In this document: positions 55,707-64,000 of the stretch, piece after piece
How positions within the stretch are numbered: the stretch's first letter is position 1
Layout: each line of letters begins with the position of its first letter
NCBI GenBank assembly: GCA_001510575.1
Contig: LNGK01000012.1
Coordinates: 1,075,996-1,139,995 of the forward strand
Direction of reading: 5' to 3'
Length of the DNA stretch: 64,000 nucleotides
DNA from: Knoxdaviesia capensis
Lineage: Eukaryota; Ascomycota; Sordariomycetes; Microascales; Gondwanamycetaceae
The notes under the pieces: generated by a model
The model's database searches: none
Told to the model about the DNA's origin: nothing
Seen by the model: only the letters and a program-made list of their open reading frames with translations
Translations under genes and position numbers: made by a program

Positions 55707-58700
55707 ATGCACTTGAGCTTGGGGAAATGCCTGATCGCCCTGACGGCGTTGCCGGCTGCGCAAGCCGCCACCGCCGGCCCTAATACCGCGAACCGTCGCC
55801 CACCCGCAAATGCCCTGAACGGCGCCAGCTTCCAACAACCGAATCCTCGATCTCGTATCCCCCACATCCCCCAGGTGCATGGCGCGGCCCCTGCTGCTGC
55901 TGCTGCTGTTATCAACCATGCTGAACCCGAAATTCGTCACCACACCCTCGCCAAAGATGTCGACGGGCAGCCCCGACAGCCCACTGCTGGCAGTCATACC
56001 GACTCGGCGGCCGGGGTTCAAGTCACGTACACAGCGTCTGACATCGGCAACGACGATGACTCCAACATAAAGCCCGCCGATTTTTTCGGCCTTCGCAAAG
56101 GCTCTGGTCCTGCAGTTGACCCTGCCTTCGATACCATATACAGCAACCACAATCTCAACCAGAACGTCGACCACGACGATTCTGACGATGCGAGCGCCCT
56201 CGCGACTTTGGCTCCGGCTGCGGCCGTTCGAGCACCAACCCCGCACCGACTCCGATCCAGTTCCCTGCATGGTTCTGTGGTCGCATCGCAGCAGATTGCG
56301 CGGAGTCTGGAGGATTGGGAAGTTGAGGACTTTGTCCTTTTGGCGACCGTCGATGGAGACCTCTATGCCACCGACCGCCGTACAGGCAAAGAACGGTGGC
56401 GGCTTGAAGTTGACCATCCTATGGTCGAAACTGTCCACCACCGAACCAACACCTCCATCCTGGATGAGGACTACAACCCCGTAGATCACTATCTATGGGC
56501 CTTGGAGCCTTCCCAGGACGGATCCCTCTTCCTCTGGGTTCCTGGAGACACTCTATATGCTGGCGCTGCTCTGGTACGAACTGGTCTTACCATGAAGAAA
56601 CTGGTTGAAGAGCTGTCTCCGTATGATGACGAAGAGCAATCGATTGTCTATGTCGGTAGCAAGTCTACCACTCTCATCACCCTGGACGCCGCCACTGGCC
56701 GTGTTCTCAAATGGTTTGGAGAGACTGGCGCTCAGATTCCCGAGACAGAGAGCTGTTTACGTCCTGGCGCTATGTTTGACAGAGATGAATGCATCTCTAC
56801 CGGCACCATCAAGCTCGGCCGTACCGAGTACACCATTGCCATTCAGCGCGCTGATGGCAAGTCTGTTGCCACCATCAAATTCCGCGAATGGGGTCCCAAC
56901 AACTTCAACCAAGATCTTATCCATCAGTATAGCCAGACTCATTCATCCTTCGACAACCGATATATCACTAGCCGCCACGATGGTAAAGTTTACGGTCTGG
57001 ACTTTGCAAAGTCTGAGTCTGACCTGGGTGCGACTCTTTTCAGCCAGAAATTCGCTTCTCCTGTCATCCGCGTCTTCGATATTTGCCGTCCGCGTGGGGT
57101 TGACATTGAAACCAATCCGGAGCTCATTATTCTTCCCCAGCCATCACCGCCATCTCGGGATGCGACTGAAGCTCATGCTCGCCACAACAGCATCTTCCTG
57201 AATCAGACGTCGGCTGGGAGTTGGTATGCCATGTCCGGACTGGCTTATCCGCTAATCATCAACGCTCCTATCGCCGCGAGCTCGAACCCAGACTGGCTGG
57301 AAATGCCTCACCCAGCTCTTGATTCCATGACACCTAAGTCCCTATCCAAGGTCCTTGTGGGGACCCATTACGTCAACTCCATCAATGTTCGCCAGCCATT
57401 GGCCCTGATAGAAGGTGGCCAGGCCCAGAATGCCAATGAAAACAATCCCGAAGCCTTGAGCTCTGTTCTTCCTTCCCTCGATGCGCTCGATCCATCCACC
57501 GTTATGGGCAAGGTCCGGGGCTTCCCGCAGTCGTTTGTTGCTACGGTGATCGCCAGCATTTCTGACCTCATCAGAAACCCAGCGCTTGCTGTTGCCCTGG
57601 CCGTATTAATCTTCGCCAATCAACAGAGGATTCGAGCTTGGATCGGAGAGCGGTTCAAACCTAGCCGTGCCCGGTCGGTCAACGAGGATGATGCAGTGGA
57701 GTATGAAGGAGCAAAGCCCGCCAAGCAAGACATTCAGGACCAGGAGGGTATGGCACAGGGCGACGAAGCTGGGGGAGTCTCGGATGAGATTGCGAAATTG
57801 CAGACGCCGGACAGGCTGTCTCAGAGCCCTTCTCCTGGGTCTGGGGACGATCTGTCAGACAAAGATGGCGAGCAGAGTGACAGCGTGTCCAGCGGCAGAA
57901 AGAAAACTCCGGACGAGGCTGAAACTGGCGATGGCGCTAAAGAAAAGCGCAAGGCGCATCGAGGCCGTCGGGGCGGTGTCAAGCATAAGAAGGGCAAGAA
58001 GCGTGACAATTCACAGTCCCCCGATGAGTCTGCTGCGCAATCTGTGGAGAATGCAGTCAAGGGGGCCATCAAGATCACGAACCAACAGCACCCAGTCGAG
58101 CCGGATGTCCAATCATTTATCGACAACCCCCAGGCCATCACGAGCCCCGTTATAATCATCCAGAATTTGGAGGTCGACATGGAGAATCAGCTTGGCACTG
58201 GTAGCAACGGAACACTCGTGTTTGCCGGAAAGTTTGATGGCCGCGATGTTGCGGTGAAACGAATGTTGGTCCAATTTTACGACATAGCCTCTCAAGAAAC
58301 GAAGCTGTTGAAGGAGAGTGACGACCATCCCAATGTCATCCGGTACTACACACAACACACCAGCAATGGCTTTTTGTACATTGCCTTGGAACGGTGTGTG
58401 GCGTCGTTGGCGGATGTTGTTGAAAGGCCATCTGCTTATCAGGAGCTGGCCATGGCTGGACGCAAAGACATGCCTGCCGTGCTCTACCAGATTGCCAACG
58501 GGCTCAGTCACCTACACGCACTGCGCATTGTTCACCGTGACCTGAAGCCGCAAAACATTCTGGTGAACATGGGCAAGGATGGCCGGCCGCGGTTGGTCGT
58601 GTCAGATTTTGGCCTGTGCAAGAAACTTGACGGTGGCCAGTCATCATTTGGAGCTACTACGGGTCGGGCTGCCGGTACGTCGGGTTGGCGGGCTCCTGAG

Positions 58701-59489
58701 CTCCTTTTGGATGACGATGCGCGCGAGTCCAACATCCATGGGACCCTGGACACATCGACGTACAGTGGATCGGGCTCTGTGATGGTCAATGACGGGCTTG
58801 TGTCCCGGCGAGCAACAAGATCGATCGATATTTTCAGCCTGGGGCTCGTGTTCTTCTACGTGCTCACCAACGGATCGCATCCGTTTGACTGCGGGGACCG
58901 GTACATGCGAGAAGTCAACATTCGTAAAGCGAACTATAACCTGGATCCCCTCAACGTGCTTGGAGAATATATGCACGAGGCCCGCGACCTCATTAGCATG
59001 ATGATTAGCGCAGACCCGAAGCAACGGCCGACGGCGATAGAAGTCATGTCCCACCCTTTCTTCTGGGCACCGAAGAAGCGGCTGGCGTTCCTGGTGGACG
59101 TCAGTGACTCTTTTGAGAAGGAACAGCGCGATCCGCCGTCAGAGCCCTTGCAGGAGTTGGAGCGGCACGCACCGGATGTGACCAAGGGTGATTTCCTGCG
59201 TGTTCTCCCGCGCGATTTTGTGGATTCGCTGGGAAAGCAGCGGAAGTACACGGGCTCACGAATGCTGGACCTCCTTCGGGCGCTTCGGAACAAGAAGAAT
59301 CACTACGAGGACATGCCGGACTCGCTGAAACGCACAGTCGGATCGTTACCGGAGGGGTATTTGAATTTCTGGACGGCGCGGTTTCCGAAGCTGTTGCTGG
59401 TGTGCTGGGATGTGGTGTACATGCTGGGGTGGCACGGAAACGACCGGTTTAAAGAATACTACGAACCGAATGGGTTGATTCCTATTTGA
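55707..59489 (+). CDS. IRE1: Unfolded-protein-response sensor Ire1 (ER transmembrane kinase/endoribonuclease)
   Basis: Ire1 senses unfolded protein and lipid stress in the ER and splices the HAC1/hacA mRNA. The frame is intronless, 1260 residues. Residues 1-23 form a signal peptide (MHLSLGKCLIALTALPAAQA). The luminal sensor (about 140-560) holds beta-propeller-like strands, including VLLATVDGDLYATDRRTGKE. A membrane segment lies near 610-640 (NPALAVALAVLIFAN at 624). A basic, Ser/Asp-rich linker with KRKAHRGRRGGVKHKKGKKR-type runs follows. The kinase has VAVKR (K851), HRDLKPQN (H943-D945), DFG (967-969) and GTSGWRAPE. The C-terminal KEN RNase domain has VLPRDFVDSL and RNKKNHYEDMP (N1195-Y1200), containing the catalytic-site Asn/His region. 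The ATG at 55707 is chosen because no earlier in-frame ATG follows the TATA run and the signal peptide starts at once. Confidence 0.96.
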   Translation: MHLSLGKCLIALTALPAAQAATAGPNTANRRPPANALNGASFQQPNPRSRIPHIPQVHGAAPAAAAAVINHAEPEIRHHTLAKDVDGQPRQPTAGSHTDSAAGVQVTYTASDIGNDDDSNIKPADFFGLRKGSGPAVDPAFDTIYSNHNLNQNVDHDDSDDASALATLAPAAAVRAPTPHRLRSSSLHGSVVASQQIARSLEDWEVEDFVLLATVDGDLYATDRRTGKERWRLEVDHPMVETVHHRTNTSILDEDYNPVDHYLWALEPSQDGSLFLWVPGDTLYAGAALVRTGLTMKKLVEELSPYDDEEQSIVYVGSKSTTLITLDAATGRVLKWFGETGAQIPETESCLRPGAMFDRDECISTGTIKLGRTEYTIAIQRADGKSVATIKFREWGPNNFNQDLIHQYSQTHSSFDNRYITSRHDGKVYGLDFAKSESDLGATLFSQKFASPVIRVFDICRPRGVDIETNPELIILPQPSPPSRDATEAHARHNSIFLNQTSAGSWYAMSGLAYPLIINAPIAASSNPDWLEMPHPALDSMTPKSLSKVLVGTHYVNSINVRQPLALIEGGQAQNANENNPEALSSVLPSLDALDPSTVMGKVRGFPQSFVATVIASISDLIRNPALAVALAVLIFANQQRIRAWIGERFKPSRARSVNEDDAVEYEGAKPAKQDIQDQEGMAQGDEAGGVSDEIAKLQTPDRLSQSPSPGSGDDLSDKDGEQSDSVSSGRKKTPDEAETGDGAKEKRKAHRGRRGGVKHKKGKKRDNSQSPDESAAQSVENAVKGAIKITNQQHPVEPDVQSFIDNPQAITSPVIIIQNLEVDMENQLGTGSNGTLVFAGKFDGRDVAVKRMLVQFYDIASQETKLLKESDDHPNVIRYYTQHTSNGFLYIALERCVASLADVVERPSAYQELAMAGRKDMPAVLYQIANGLSHLHALRIVHRDLKPQNILVNMGKDGRPRLVVSDFGLCKKLDGGQSSFGATTGRAAGTSGWRAPELLLDDDARESNIHGTLDTSTYSGSGSVMVNDGLVSRRATRSIDIFSLGLVFFYVLTNGSHPFDCGDRYMREVNIRKANYNLDPLNVLGEYMHEARDLISMMISADPKQRPTAIEVMSHPFFWAPKKRLAFLVDVSDSFEKEQRDPPSEPLQELERHAPDVTKGDFLRVLPRDFVDSLGKQRKYTGSRMLDLLRALRNKKNHYEDMPDSLKRTVGSLPEGYLNFWTARFPKLLLVCWDVVYMLGWHGNDRFKEYYEPNGLIPI

Positions 59490-60636
59490 GGGGGGGGGGC
59501 TTATATTTTCTCTTTTTATTTCATTTTGTTTTACTTTAGAAAATTTATTTTTTGGCTTTTTGGATTTTCTATCTCTTGAAAGATATCGTGGGATGGGGCT
59601 ACAAGCAAGTGTGGAAAATTTTGTCAGCTTGGGTTGTTTTCCGGATAAGGGGGATTCTTTCGTCAACATGTATTTTGGTGTTTTCTGGTCGCCGGGGTTT
59701 CTTTTCAAAGCGATAGAGATATATAGTCATCTTGTAAGCTGGAGGGACTTATTATCTTCTCTGCTAGCAATTTTGATACCTTCTATCTAATGCATATGCT
59801 TCTTTTGAGCGTTATACCTAATTTGCTTCCTCCTCCAGATTCACGAACCGTAACATCACGCCTGTTTAGACTTCACTAAAGAGAGTTAGTTGCATTATGC
59901 CAAGGAACAAACAGCACATCGCATCCTATATATCTAGATACTCTAACTGGTTGCATAGATGGCTTGATCTATTGAAGACAACATAAACAAGAGGAGGAAC
60001 AAGAGCTTGGTCTATTTTGGGATGAAGGCTCCGGCGAGGTCAGTTCGCCGAAACCACGTATCATGCGGCCGGAAACGGGTTCCAATACGGAGCCCGCGAG
60101 AAGTGTAGTCGTTCGTGTGTCCAGACGGACCAATGGATGTGCAGCATCGACACCAACCAACGAGGAGGGGTGAGACCACCGATGACTAGAAACAACAAAA
60201 GGGACAAGAGAGACAGAACGAGAAGAAAAACAAAGATAGCCAAGCCATAAAAAAAAGGGACAGAGATTTCCAAACAGTCATTGCATGAAGATGTATAACG
60301 AGTAACAGAGAGAGGAGAGAAGAAAATGAGGGCGGGAGAAACACAAATAGGATTTTTTTTTTCTTGGAGACATTTCGACTTAGGTGTAAGTGGAGAGGGA
60401 GAGTCAACGTGTCATGGCTCCTGTGGGTGGAGGATGAGTGAGAGTAAGCAGCGGTGGGGATAATCCTTCTTGTCAACACAAAATGGTCTCTCCTTTGTTT
60501 TTTTGTTTCGACACTAAACGATACTTTCCAAACCCTGTACGGTAGCACATGGTCCTCCTCTCCACTCCTGAAGGTGGCCCAGTCGGAACCTAACCCAAAC
60601 AACGTACCACAAAGCCCAAGGACGGCAGTAGTAGCC
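59490..60636. other. Convergent IRE1/desaturase 3' region
   Basis: 3' flanks of both genes. A G8 run follows the IRE1 stop, then T-rich DNA. The right half holds CT/GA-rich low-complexity DNA belonging to the desaturase 3' side. No gene is seen. Confidence 0.6.
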
Positions 60637-62130
60637 CTATGCCTTGACTCCGAAGTACTCACGGCCCAGGGGCTTTTCGCCCAGGCCGTTGTGGTTGCGG
60701 AAGAACAGAACACCCTTACCGGCACCGGTGGCACCGGCGCTGGGCTCAACCCACTGGCACATGCGGGCGGAGGTCCACATGGCGCGCATGAAGCCGACCG
60801 GACCGTCCTTGGTGTCGGCGCGGTAGTGGCGGCCCATGACGGGCTTGATGGCCTCGGAGGCCTCGTCGGCGTTGTAGAAGGGGATGCTGCTGACGTAGTG
60901 GTGCAGGACGTGGGTCTCGACGATGCCGTGCAGGATGTGGCGGCCGATGAAGCCCATCTCGCGGTCGATGGTGGCGGCGGCGCCGCGGACGAAATCCCAG
61001 CTCTCGGCGGTGTAGTGCGGCAGGCTGGGGTCGGTGTGCTGCAGGAAGGTGATGGCGACGAGCCAGTGGTGGACCCACAGGTAGGGGATGACGTACCACA
61101 CGAGCAGGTTGAGCCAGCCGAAGGTCTTGCCGACGTAGACGAGGGCGGAGATGGTGATGGCGAGGCCGATGTCGCTGTAGATGATCAGGTGGGCGTCACG
61201 GGCCTCGTACAGCGGGCTGGACGGGTCGAAGTGGTTGACGCGGCCGCCGATGCCGTTGTACTTGCCCTTGCCGCGGCCCTCGCGCTGGCGCTCGTGGTTG
61301 TTGTGGCCGGTGACGTTGGCGAGGAGGTAGTACTGCCAGCCGAAGAGCTGCTGGCCGAGGAGCATGATGAAGGTGTACATGGGGGTCTCCTCGGTGAGCT
61401 CGGCGAGTTCGTGCACGAGGCGGCCCATGCGGGTGGCGTGCTGCTCGCGGGTGCGCGGGATAAACACCATGTCGCGCTCCATGTTGCCGGTGGCCTTGTG
61501 GTGCTTGGCGTGCGAGATCTGCCAGCTGAAGTACGGCACCAGCAGGGAGCTGTGCAGCACCCAGCCGGTCAGGTCGTTGATGAACGGCGACTCCGAGAAG
61601 GCGCCGTGGCCGCACTCGTGGGCGATGACCCAGAGGCCGGTGCCGAACAGTCCCTGAATGACGGTGTACAGTGTCCACAGGGCGGCGCGCAGCGGCATGG
61701 ACGGGATGGTCTCCGGGGTGACGAAGGTGTGGCAGAGGTAGAAGGTAGACGCCATCACGGTGAGGTCGCGCAGGATGTACCCGTAGCCGCGGAGCGCAGA
61801 GCGCTGGAAGCAGTGCTTGGGGATGGCATCGCGGATGTCCTTGATGGTGTAGTTGGGCACCTCGAAGCTGTTGCCGTAGGTGTCGACCAGGTCGCCGTAG
61901 GACGAGGTGGCGGCGGTCGACGTCTTCTTCAGGTCAAAGCCGTCCTCGTCTGCGTCGGAGGCCAGCGACGAGAGCGAGGTCGACGAGGACGACGGCCGGG
62001 GGGACTCGGAGGGAGACACTTCGGCGGTTGACGGCGAAGAGAGGTCCTCGGTCGAGGAAGCGGCAGCGGCAGCAGCCGCGCGGCGGGTGGTCCGCGGGGT
62101 GGGAACCGCGGAGGAAACAGCCGGAGCCAT
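60637..62130 (-). CDS. odeA: Delta-12 fatty acid desaturase (oleate to linoleate)
   Basis: An ER membrane di-iron enzyme introducing a second double bond into oleoyl chains. The frame is intronless, 497 residues from ATG 62130. The three histidine boxes are HECGH (171-175), HAKHH (207-211) and HVLHH (407-411), with the expected spacing for fungal omega-6 desaturases. Hydrophobic segments flank them (LTVMASTFYLCHTF, LWTLYTVIQGLFGTGLWVI, LLVWYVIPYLWVHHWLVAI). DIRDAIPKHCF before TM1 and the C-terminal FFRNHNGLGEK are typical. The N-terminal 75 residues are a Ser/Ala-rich tail. Codon use is strongly GC3-biased, consistent with high expression, and this creates a long antisense open frame. An in-frame upstream ATG at 62238 lies in the CT-rich leader and is less likely. 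The symbol follows the Aspergillus gene. Confidence 0.95.
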   Translation of the reverse strand: MAPAVSSAVPTPRTTRRAAAAAAASSTEDLSSPSTAEVSPSESPRPSSSSTSLSSLASDADEDGFDLKKTSTAATSSYGDLVDTYGNSFEVPNYTIKDIRDAIPKHCFQRSALRGYGYILRDLTVMASTFYLCHTFVTPETIPSMPLRAALWTLYTVIQGLFGTGLWVIAHECGHGAFSESPFINDLTGWVLHSSLLVPYFSWQISHAKHHKATGNMERDMVFIPRTREQHATRMGRLVHELAELTEETPMYTFIMLLGQQLFGWQYYLLANVTGHNNHERQREGRGKGKYNGIGGRVNHFDPSSPLYEARDAHLIIYSDIGLAITISALVYVGKTFGWLNLLVWYVIPYLWVHHWLVAITFLQHTDPSLPHYTAESWDFVRGAAATIDREMGFIGRHILHGIVETHVLHHYVSSIPFYNADEASEAIKPVMGRHYRADTKDGPVGFMRAMWTSARMCQWVEPSAGATGAGKGVLFFRNHNGLGEKPLGREYFGVKA

Positions 62131-64000
62131 GGTGAAGAAGGAGTCAACTATGAGGGAACGTTCTGCAGAGAAAGGAGCAGGACGGGAAGGGGGGAAAAGA
62201 ACAAAAAGGAAAGGAACGGAAACACAACCAGAAAGCACGACTGGAAATAGAGGAAAAACAGAGGAAGAAAAAAAAAGAATGAACGGGGAGGAGAAAGAAA
62301 AGAGAAGAAAGAAAAGAGAAGAAAGAGGAGACGAAGCCTAAAAAAAGGAGAAGCGTCTAAGCCAGAAAATACTCGCTCAGCACAGGCAAGCGCGGGGAGG
62401 CAGGCACGGATGATTCAGATTTTTTTTTCAATAGTAACAGACGGATAGGGACAGTGAACAAAAATGGCCTTCTTATATACTTATACACTTCCTCACGATC
62501 ATGAAACAATCGTCTCTGGGGAATTGGAAGCAATAACAGGAAAAAAACAAAAACAAAAACAAAAAAAAGGGGGGAAGGGGAGGGGAATGCTGGGATGAAG
62601 GATGAATGAAGATAGAGCTTTTTTTAGGTTTTGCTATCACTTACACGAACAGCCAAACACACAAATGGAGGGCTTACAGATACAGTAAAGGATACACTGT
62701 ACTATCTCCAGATAAGATGAATAAAGAGGGGAGGGGAATAGAGAGGAGGATTAAGATTTTAGAAGAAAGGGAAAAGGAGGAGGAGGGAGAAGATAAATGA
62801 AAAGACGGAAGAAGGGGAGACCGGGAGGGCTTAATAAGAAGTCCAGAAGGAGGATGGAAGGAGAACAGGCCACACACGCGAGGAAGGCAGAATAGTGCAA
62901 AGCAACGTGGGGGAGCGGATCAATAGCACATTGGAGGTGATTTATAGGGGAATTTGTGTTGGACATTGGACATTCTGCCCTGAGGAGACCTGCCACGACG
63001 AGTAGGTTGGATGCATGAACATATTACTGACTCTCCACGATTTCTAGACTCCACTACCAACGACAAGGCCTGACCTGGTCCTGACTATCCATGGATTTCA
63101 GAGGGGAGGCGAACAGCCGCCACTCAATTAAGGAGATGACCACGACGTCCTGAGGCAAGAAACGCAGGAGAACAGCAAGAAGAAGACCCAGGTACAGGAA
63201 CGAAACAGGCGGGCTCGGAGACGCCTAGCCTGTAGCCACGTTGGAAGTCCAGAAAGGAAAAGGAACAATGCTATGGTGTGCATTAAATGGTACCTCTTCA
63301 GGGGCAAATCACGGAACGCCCAACTTCATCAATTGGCTCTTTTTCTTTTTGGGAATTCCTAGATTTTGTGTCCGTCGTGGTATCCGGCTGAGTTTTTGTT
63401 TTTAGTCGAGTGGACTAGCCTACACCGATGCTCTTGACTATGGTCGCGTTCTAGAAAGAACTACTTTCTCTTTCCCTTTCCCTATGTAGCCTGGATCGAT
63501 AGAGCGGGAGGCTTAGTGGGAACTTAATGGGCCAAATCGTACTCTGCCTTACTCTCGCTATCCGCTGTTGGTATACACGTACTGTAGGCGGTTTGTTCTC
63601 AAGAGAACCGAATTATACCAGGCGTATGATTTGGTCTTAGGAGGGGGTGCGGGCGGGAATTTGGAAGGCGCGGCGGATGGGCGGGAAAGCCAAGAGGCAG
63701 AAGGGAGCAGTAACAAGAGAGCTAAAAAAGATGGGAAGGTTGGGTCGTGGTGGTGGGTGATCGTTTGCTTGACCTGCTCTTTTTTTTTTTGTTGGGAAAA
63801 CCAATACAGAGAAATCTTTAACACTGGATTCAAAATAAAAAGGGTTTGTGCGATGTTGGATTTTCCGGTTTTGACATGTGGGACTGGATTGGGTTTTTTG
63901 CTCCTGCCTGAAAAGACCACCACGACCACCAAAATTAGCTCACCGCCTTCCAACGTTCTGTCCTGTGTTCCGCCTGCACCTTCCTTTTGGCAACCGTTTT
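62131..64000. other. Upstream region of the desaturase; no further gene
   Basis: On the minus strand the first 210 bp are a CT-rich leader. TATATAAG lies at 62479-62472, about 340 bp from the ATG. Beyond that are A/G-rich low-complexity tracts, then ordinary non-coding DNA to the window end. No supported coding region was found. Confidence 0.55.
62472..62479 (-). promoter_or_regulatory. TATA-like element of the desaturase gene
   Basis: TATATAAG on the minus strand, followed downstream by a pyrimidine-rich stretch that ends at the ATG. It is a plausible core promoter for a strongly expressed lipid gene. Confidence 0.45.

Noticed and set aside
60454..62031. A 525-codon plus-strand open frame across the desaturase gene
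   Set aside because: It is the exact antisense of odeA. Its Val/Ala/Gly/Asp-rich content follows from strong GC3 bias, while the minus strand carries all three histidine boxes.

Overview
The window looks like nuclear DNA of a filamentous ascomycete, most likely Eurotiales (Aspergillus, Penicillium or Monascus-like). The basis is short introns with GTATGT/GTAAGT/GTGAGT donors and CAG/TAG acceptors, pyrimidine-rich leaders, single genes on both strands without operons, a family set that includes an OdeA-type delta-12 desaturase, Ire1 and a cAMP-receptor-like GPCR, and a retrotransposon with a strong repeat-induced point mutation (RIP) signature. Genus and species cannot be fixed by eye.

Layout. 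1-4.7 kb: no supported gene. 5.25-7.16 kb (+): five-exon anion:cation symporter family transporter. 7.2-13.6 kb: gene-poor DNA with simple repeats. 13.65-15.46 kb (+): GPCR. 16.26-19.33 kb (+): an intronless 1023-residue protein joining a repetitive coiled coil, a PD-(D/E)XK nuclease-like domain and a protein-kinase-like domain; this is the most unusual gene here. 19.77-22.37 kb (-): Hel2/ZNF598 ribosome-collision E3 ligase. 24.31-25.73 kb (-): DEK_C/SWIB protein with a 13-nt first exon. 28.17-28.79 kb (-): remnant of a short-chain dehydrogenase gene. 28.94-34.52 kb: a complete but dead Ty1/copia element with 195-bp LTRs and a 5-bp target duplication.

35.3-47.1 kb is a dense run: HODM/DUF3445-like protein (+), GT31/Fringe-like glycosyltransferase (-), COX23 (+), NatB auxiliary subunit NAA25/MDM20 (+), ILM1 (-), and geranylgeranyltransferase-I beta subunit CDC43 (+). 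47.7-50.9 kb (-): large Ser/Thr kinase. 50.9-55.7 kb: long intergenic and leader region. 55.7-59.5 kb (+): IRE1. 60.6-62.1 kb (-): delta-12 desaturase, convergent with IRE1. 62.1-64 kb: its promoter side, with no further gene seen.

Most genes are unrelated housekeeping functions: mitochondrial copper/COX assembly, N-terminal acetylation, prenylation of Rho-type GTPases, ribosome rescue and the unfolded protein response. Short AACCCTA/TAGGGTT (telobox-like) motifs recur between genes. One is a perfect 12-bp-arm palindrome between the divergent ILM1 and CDC43 genes. Exon boundaries were placed by eye from splice motifs, frame continuity and family expectation.
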